The position numbers and the translations under genes were made by a program. Positions 58,396-64,000 of a stretch of DNA of 64,000 nt are shown here, one piece after another. How positions within the stretch are numbered: the first letter of the stretch is position 1; each line of letters opens with the position of its first letter. The DNA is taken from contig JAHBBC010000001.1 in NCBI GenBank assembly GCA_019915015.1, positions 4,092,001 to 4,156,000 on the forward strand, written 5' to 3'. The notes under the pieces were generated by a model, which saw only the letters and a program-made list of their open reading frames with translations, was not told where the DNA came from and did not search any database. Source of the DNA: Auriscalpium vulgare (Eukaryota; Basidiomycota; Agaricomycetes; Russulales; Auriscalpiaceae).

Positions 58396-61300
58396 TCAAG
58401 CAGCCGAAGCTGAGCGCGTCCTCAGACCACCGAAACTATCCAGTGCGTCCTTCACATCCTCCAAAGTGGCCTTGCGCGTAATGAGTTCTTCGCGCAGAGC
58501 AGACACGCTAGGATCCTCCGACAGGTAGCGGGTGCAGCGCTCGGCGGCGTCCGGCGCAGAGAGCTTGAGCTGCTCGAGCAGGTGCGTCCGGATGTCCGCA
58601 GCCATCCTACGACCCCCAGCAGTCAGCTCGTCTCATACCCGAACGCGCTCGGAACTCACCCCTTGATGAACTTGTTGTCGATCGTCGCAGGGACGTAGTC
58701 GATGATGCGCTGATGCAATGGTGAGCATTGTGTCAGACATCGGTCTTGTTTCACGAACCCTGTACGCCACTTGGAAGTAGCTGCGGACTTCCGCCATGAC
58801 TTTCATCTCCGTGTCGTACTCGTCGGGCTTCGCGAGCCGCTTCAAATCCTCGCCGCGCAGGTCCGAGTACCCGAAATCGGCCAGCTCGGCCAGCAGTTTA
58901 GCCAGCCGCGCAGGATCACTTACTGCCGGCAATGATGGCGGGGACGGTGTGGCGGAAGCCTGTATCGGCGTGGCCCACTGGCCTGGCTTCGAGGCGATAC
59001 GGGGCCCAAATCGAAAAGGTTCAGGTATTGTGCTCGAAGCGGGCGAGTCTGACCCCGACGTGATGCTAGCCGACCTTGCACTCCGGTATTTTGCTAGCCA
59101 AGCTTCCCGCGTTGACTGGAGGTAGTACGTGTTCTGCGTGAACGGTGTGCACTCCAGCTCAAGAAGATGCTGTATAAAGGGCGTGCAAATTTCATAGTGC
59201 TTCTTGATAAAGTTGTTCACGAAGGAACTGACCCCGCGGTAATCAAGAGTAATCAGCGGTGGCACAGACAATCCCCAACGATCGCGATACTCACCGCATC
59301 TGACTGTGGAGGAAGTCCCAGCGACCGAAGCGCACTTTGACGCATTGCATGAGAACCTCTGCGGTCTGGTTGCGGATTTCCTTGAAGCACGCGACAGTGG
59401 CGTCTGGCCATGTCTTTTGGAACGCAACAATGAGCTTGGCCTTAGCGGGGAAGGGGACATTGTCGGGAAGTTCGCGCGTGATGGACCTAGAAACATTGAG
59501 CGACAGCAGAGTAGCCCCGAGGAGCCTGAGGAAATGTGACGTACTGTTCAATATGAGTCCGCACGTCATCTAGATATATTATGTCGGACGATGTCATCTC
59601 ACACGATTCTTCGTCGGTGTCGCCCTCGAGGCGATCCTTAAAGGTCGCAATGCCACTCGACCGTGCGTCCTTCTCGCTTTTTAAGAAGGGGACGTAGCGC
59701 GGCGAGCTGGCGCGAATACTTTTCTTGAATTGTCCAAAGAAGGCACGGCTGTCTTGAATAAGACCCTCGAAGCCCTGGCTGCCTTTTGCATAGTCGTTGA
59801 AGTCATCGTTCAAATTCGTTACTAGGCTGTAGCATTATGGTGAGTGAGTTACCTCAGAGGAAGTTGCGGGCAAGGCTTACTTGCGCATATACTCCCTTGG
59901 GTCTTCCCTGATGGCGGCCGGCAGTTTCTTCAGAGCCTCATTGCATGAATCCAGTTCCAGCATTGCTGTCTCGCTCAGTTTGGGCAACCTGCAGATCATA
60001 AGGTCAATAACGCTCCCGAAAGTCCTGAGACGAGGGACTGACGATTCACGGATGATTTGGGCTAGGAGTGGACTAAGCATATTGGATAGGTTTTTGATAC
60101 CGAACCGATTCTTGTGCGTAGACCTGGACCAAGGCTCGGTGGCATCGAAGTAGGTCATCTCGATTTTGCGTGCCTCTGAAGGTGTGATACCCGCCTCACG
60201 CACGTCATCGTCAGGCTGGCGGGTGCAGTAGTACCCATGGAGGAGAGGACGCTTTCGACCTTCTATGACCTCCAACCAGAGATCGCGAGACTTGGAGCCT
60301 TTCGAGATGACGTCGGGCTTGGTCAGAACACCTAATGTGTACGAAGTCAGCACGAGCAAACTTGTGTTGTGACACAAACTGACCTATCGTGCGCTTCCCA
60401 TCTGGGTCTACCTGACGCGCTAACGTCAATGCCTTCTGATTCTCGAGGTCATCTGCGTGCCGATGCTCGTCACATGGTATGAAACAATGATTGGGAACGC
60501 ACATACCGGACATTGGAACAGTAACTAGGATGAGGGTGTTGCCCTTGATGTGATCGACGACTAAGGACTCGACCAGCTTGACGAGACGGTCTTCCTCGTT
60601 TTGAATGAGACCTAATAGGATGCGACTCAGCGAACAGATCAATGCATCTACTCCATTCCCAACCTGGGAGGTCAATGAATGAAAGGTCCGTGAGCTCCGG
60701 TCCCTCGAGATCAATGCACACGACGTTGCGAGAGAATGCTCGCGCTTGAGAACCACGTATTCCTGCCCTCAAATGCTCCGCAGACATGCCTAAAACCGTC
60801 TGCGCGTCAACATCTTCATTCAAGACTGCAAACTGTGCGCGGCGAAGCGCCAACTCCACGTCGCTTTTGTCGGTGATGACATCCCCGAAGGGCACCTGCA
60901 TGACCTTCGGCTGCGTTACAGCATATGTTGGTTAGCCCAGGACAGGACGATTGGTGCTCTACATACCCGTCTTCGATCGTCCGGGTCGTATTCCCATCGA
61001 ATACTGACTTGGCATGTCCAAGCCGAGCTTGAATGAGACATACGACACTCCATCGGACAACGGGTGCACAGCCCGCTGTCTCGCGGGACGTTGATCTGAA
61101 GAAGGTTAGTAAATTCGCTACGCCACTATGTGAGACACACTCACGCCCGAGATGGCCTCCACAACGCTGCTTTTGCCTACACAGATCGTGTGGCTCATCA
61201 GCATAAGGTGTATAATTTGAAGAGAAGGAAGGTAGAGCCACTCACCCGCGGACTGATTGCCTATGACTACGACGCGCGGGACGTCGAGTATCGCCGGCGC

Positions 61301-61440
61301 TCTGCAATATCCGTTGTCAGAATACCGAGATTCCAAACAAGATATGAAACGCACCCGATCGCTGTAAGCTTTTGTACCAGCTCAAGTAATGTCCTTGTGG
61401 TGTCCGCATAGTCGCTCTGCGAAATCTGAGAGTCACTCAT
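58396..61440 (-). CDS. Dynamin-like large GTPase (Mx/Vps1-type), copy A
   Basis: ATG complementary to 61438-61440 (MSDSQISQSDY), last codon before the stop at 58396, about eleven exons. Motifs: LDVPRVVVIGNQSAGKSSVV with the P-loop, switch I PRDSGLCTRCP, VDLEGPELTDLSFIDLPG, G4 TKPD near 60312-60323, RPLLHGYYCTRQPDDD, the middle-domain blocks SITRELPDNVPFPAKAKL and VRFGRWDFLHSQM, KPDEYDTEMKVMAEVRSYFQ, and the effector domain TRKATLEDVKDALDSFGG. It is clearly paralogous to copy B, with the same intron positions where compared but lower GC content. No membrane anchor or PH domain. It appears intact. Cellular role is inferred only from the family: membrane remodelling or Mx-like antiviral-type assembly. 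Confidence 0.88.
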
Positions 61441-62070
61441 GGTTGTTGTCGAGTTTTGCTGCAGTGGTCGAAGAGTGACAAGAGACGTATGGATGGGAGA
61501 TGGAAGGGCACGGCAGAAAGGGGGTTTATCAGCATTTTTTGCATGAGTGGCGTCGACTGTCAGGACAAAGAGGTGTGAAGAGGTGAAATGGGAACGCGCC
61601 TGTGTCAGCGCCGCTGCGCCGGGCCGCCGGCCCCGAAAGCGAAAGCCACGTGCCCAGATAACGGCGTCACGGTACCGCGAGCATCGCGAATTAGTGTTGC
61701 GGGAAAAACCTCTGGCCAGTATCCCCCCGGTAAGGTACCGGTGGCGCTCCTAGCCGGGGAGGTATCAAACCGGTACCGTACCAGGGAAATAGTCACGTGA
61801 TGTTTAGTTCCCACGCAGTAGCAGCTCGATTTTCGCGTACACACGAGGATTTGGAATGGTTTCAATGCATCAGATGAAGATTTAGCAGTGTATGTATCCA
61901 TAGCCAAATTGCCAGAGCTTAGCCGTAGGTGCCCCGACCTGTACGAATTCGCTGCTGCCTGCTACACAAGTGTCATGATTTGTCAGCAGACGCGGCTTTT
62001 GCAAGGCTGCCGCAGCACTCGAGCGTACATTGTAACAACGCGTACAATACATACTGAAACCTCGGGAGGC
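61441..62070. other. Upstream region of dynamin copy A
   Basis: No gene recognised. It contains a cluster of palindromic sites, annotated separately, then sequence up to the 3' end of the transposase-like gene. Confidence 0.4.
61647..61799. promoter_or_regulatory. Cluster of CACGTG and GGTACCG palindromes
   Basis: Two CACGTG E-boxes (61647-61652, 61794-61799) bracket three GGTACCG units (61671-61677, 61734-61740, 61772-61778, the last within the palindrome CGGTACCG). The cluster lies 200-360 bp upstream of dynamin copy A. Bound factors are unknown; bHLH proteins bind CACGTG. Confidence 0.35.
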
Positions 62071-64000
62071 TTATTGAAACAAGGCATCTGTGCTGAAATC
62101 ATTGTCCTCTTCATCAGAATCTGGTATGCTCTCGTCCCTAGCCTGACCTGCACTGACTCCGACAGCAGGGTTCCGACGTGCAGGAAGCTGAGCTTCCTCC
62201 GCGAGGACATCAGATAAAATTGCAGACCTCAGGTTGATGTGAGGCATCTTGATGAAAGCATTGGCAGGTTCGTACGGTTCTGCCAGGTCTTCACCTTGAA
62301 CGTCATTGTCGTCATTGTCGTCTTCTTCGTCCGACATCGGTGCGGGTGCGTTTTCTGAAGAGGGGAATACCTTCTTTTCGATGTTGTAGAACTTGACCGA
62401 AGGGAATTGATTAGTGTGCGCGCGCACCTGCTCGAATGGTTGGAACACTGTGTACTTCAATAAAGAACGGAGGTTGCTTACCTTGCTCTTAGACATGTGG
62501 TACTGTCGGACTTGAGTCATTGCAGACATGTTATGCACGGATAGCCGATTCCTATGCTTTGGAGTAAGCCATGTGAATGTAGAGCCAGTCCGTTCATCGG
62601 GCATGGAGTTGACTCGGACGGAATACAGTTTGATAGCGAGATGCTATTCATGACAGCATCAGTCGGCAGCGCTCGGTGAATCATACGGACACGAACACGT
62701 ACCGGAAGGATGTGCACATTATCAGAGCCAACACGGCCCTTCCACCACTTAAGGACCGCCTGCGGAACCGTATCGTCGAGCGGATGATCGAATGGGAACT
62801 GGTGTCGAGCATAGGCTAGAGTTTCCCTGTGAAGTTGGGCTGTAAATGATTTCCCTTTTTTTGCCCACTTCAAGAATGCCTTCTTATGGCCATGAACGAT
62901 CTCTTTCTCTCCGATGTTGGCTAAGAAGCGGACAACGGACTCGAAAATTGATGGATGCCGAACACCAATGAGTGTCACCTTCTCGCCTTCCGGTAGCCAC
63001 AGGTCCGACGTGATAAGATCTGATTGATGCACACATAAGACAGCGACGAGATGCAAGCAAAAGAATGGCTCTAACCAGGGTTCAGATATGCTGCAGCAAG
63101 GTATGCATTATTAGCTATGTTGCCATCCAGAAAGAGTTGGCGATGTCGCGCATTGAGGATGCCGCGGATGGCGTTCGCGACCTCAGCGTCAAAATACAGC
63201 CTAGGATTTTGAAAGGCGTCCTCTGTTGCACGAATAACAGCATGCCAGAATATATAGACGTCGGCAGCAGTCGCCTCCAGAGCCTCCAGGCAGGCTAATG
63301 CCTTTGTTGCAGGCAAAGTGGCCGCGATGAACTGGGAGAGACCAGACTCGAACTTGAATGTCTGGTGATCATCCGGTGCAGGCTGAAAATACTCAGCAAT
63401 TTCCTGCGAATGTTGTCAGCAAGTCATTTCGTCTAGTCGATCCATCAATTGTACCTCATAAAGTCCGTTAGGCGATTCACGGATGACTTTCTTGATCGCA
63501 GCTGAGGACCGATGGACAGAGCGAGCAGAGAGCGGGATTGTTGCGAATCTCGTCTTTCCGATAGCCTCCAGGCCGCGTCCTGTCTTTAGTTTTTCACGAG
63601 CTTTCTTGAGGGCTGCATGTCCAGCGTGCGAGGTATGAAATAATGTTATTGTCTGCCGCACCACACGGATGATCTGGTTGCGGATTAGATCTGATTAATG
63701 CTGGTAGTGTGGACGTTTGCGCACCGGTTTGAAAACATCAATGAGATTAATCTCAAGGATTGTGCGATTCAAGTGATGGCAAACATCCGCAAGATTGAGC
63801 GCAGTGGGCATGAGGGCCAGAATTGCAATGGAACGCGAGGCTCGCGTGTTACCCGTGCTATCACATGTCAGGCCGGAAAACCTGGACGGACCGATGGCAT
63901 TGACAATCTGCGCGAAGTTGTTAGAAATTGCTGAAGTAGTTAAGTTCCAATGCCCACGCACCGGACTTGCGACATTCTCAACAATCCAAGGTGCAGTGTG
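62071..64000 (-). CDS. DUF659/hAT-like transposase-derived protein (partial, runs off the window)
   Basis: RNase H-fold transposase of the hAT type, 3' part only; the 5' part lies beyond 64000. Stop TAA at 62071-62073. Exons read on the minus strand: a domain with SPVRGHWNLTTSAIS and CDSTGNTRASRSIAILA, then TITLFHTSHAGHAALKKARE and TGRGLEAIGKTRFATIPLSA, LEALEATAADVYIFWHAVIR, FDAEVANAIRGILNARHRQL, and WWKGRVGSDNVHILP, then the dimerisation-type SMPDERTGSTFTWLTPKHRN. The last exon adds an acidic tail (SDEEDDNDDND). No in-frame stop was found in the exons read. Terminal inverted repeats cannot be assessed here, so an active element and a domesticated gene are both possible. Confidence 0.8.

Overview
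The window reads as nuclear DNA of a basidiomycete fungus, most likely an agaricomycete and possibly a polypore. The reasons are dense multi-exon genes with very short introns (about 45-65 nt, GT...CTRAY...AG type), small intergenic gaps, GC-rich coding DNA, and recognisable fungal families: GMC oxidoreductase, R3H-associated protein, F-box, SIKE-type STRIPAK subunit, expanded dynamin-like GTPases, and a DUF659/hAT-like transposase. Order or genus is an inference. No prokaryotic features, CRISPR arrays or rRNA genes were seen.

Layout. 0-3 kb: an uncharacterised gene family (a 3' fragment at the left edge and a full gene at 1540-2960) with a small tail-to-tail partner gene. 3-9.4 kb: a copia-type retrotransposon relic, a GMC oxidoreductase with an apparent frameshift, an R3H-associated gene and an intron-containing tRNA-Pro(CGG). 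11-12.4 kb: an atypical protein kinase. 13.4-32.5 kb: a segmentally duplicated region with three seven-transmembrane paralogues (15.05, 26.94 and 30.73 kb) and four copies of a diverged flanking segment. Embedded in it is a block of conserved single-copy genes: F-actin-capping protein alpha, a PHD-finger protein, a SIKE/SCI1-like STRIPAK subunit and an F-box protein. 32.7-41.5 kb: PRMT3-type arginine methyltransferase and a Ubp2-like deubiquitinase.

42-64 kb is the accessory part. It holds a decayed trypsin-like peptidase pseudogene, two tandem OsmC/Ohr peroxidase genes, a WD40 fragment, a deaminase-like protein with HAE and CxxC motifs, two apparently complete dynamin-like GTPases, one dynamin relic, a third member of the uncharacterised family with its own tail-to-tail partner, a candidate small secreted peptide, and the 3' part of a hAT-like transposase running off the right edge.

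Functional reading. Most recognised genes are independent housekeeping or regulatory genes: actin capping, STRIPAK signalling, arginine methylation of ribosomal-type substrates, deubiquitination and peroxide detoxification. The most unusual parts are the duplicated 7TM array, the repeated convergent gene pair, and the co-occurrence of deaminase-like, dynamin-like and trypsin-like genes near a transposase. That last grouping could be a rapidly turning-over defence-type or self-recognition region, which is speculation. Exon joins were checked for reading frame by hand in the capping protein, PHD, SIKE, kinase, R3H and Ohr genes. Longer genes (deubiquitinase, dynamins, 7TM, transposase) were read exon by exon without a full length check.
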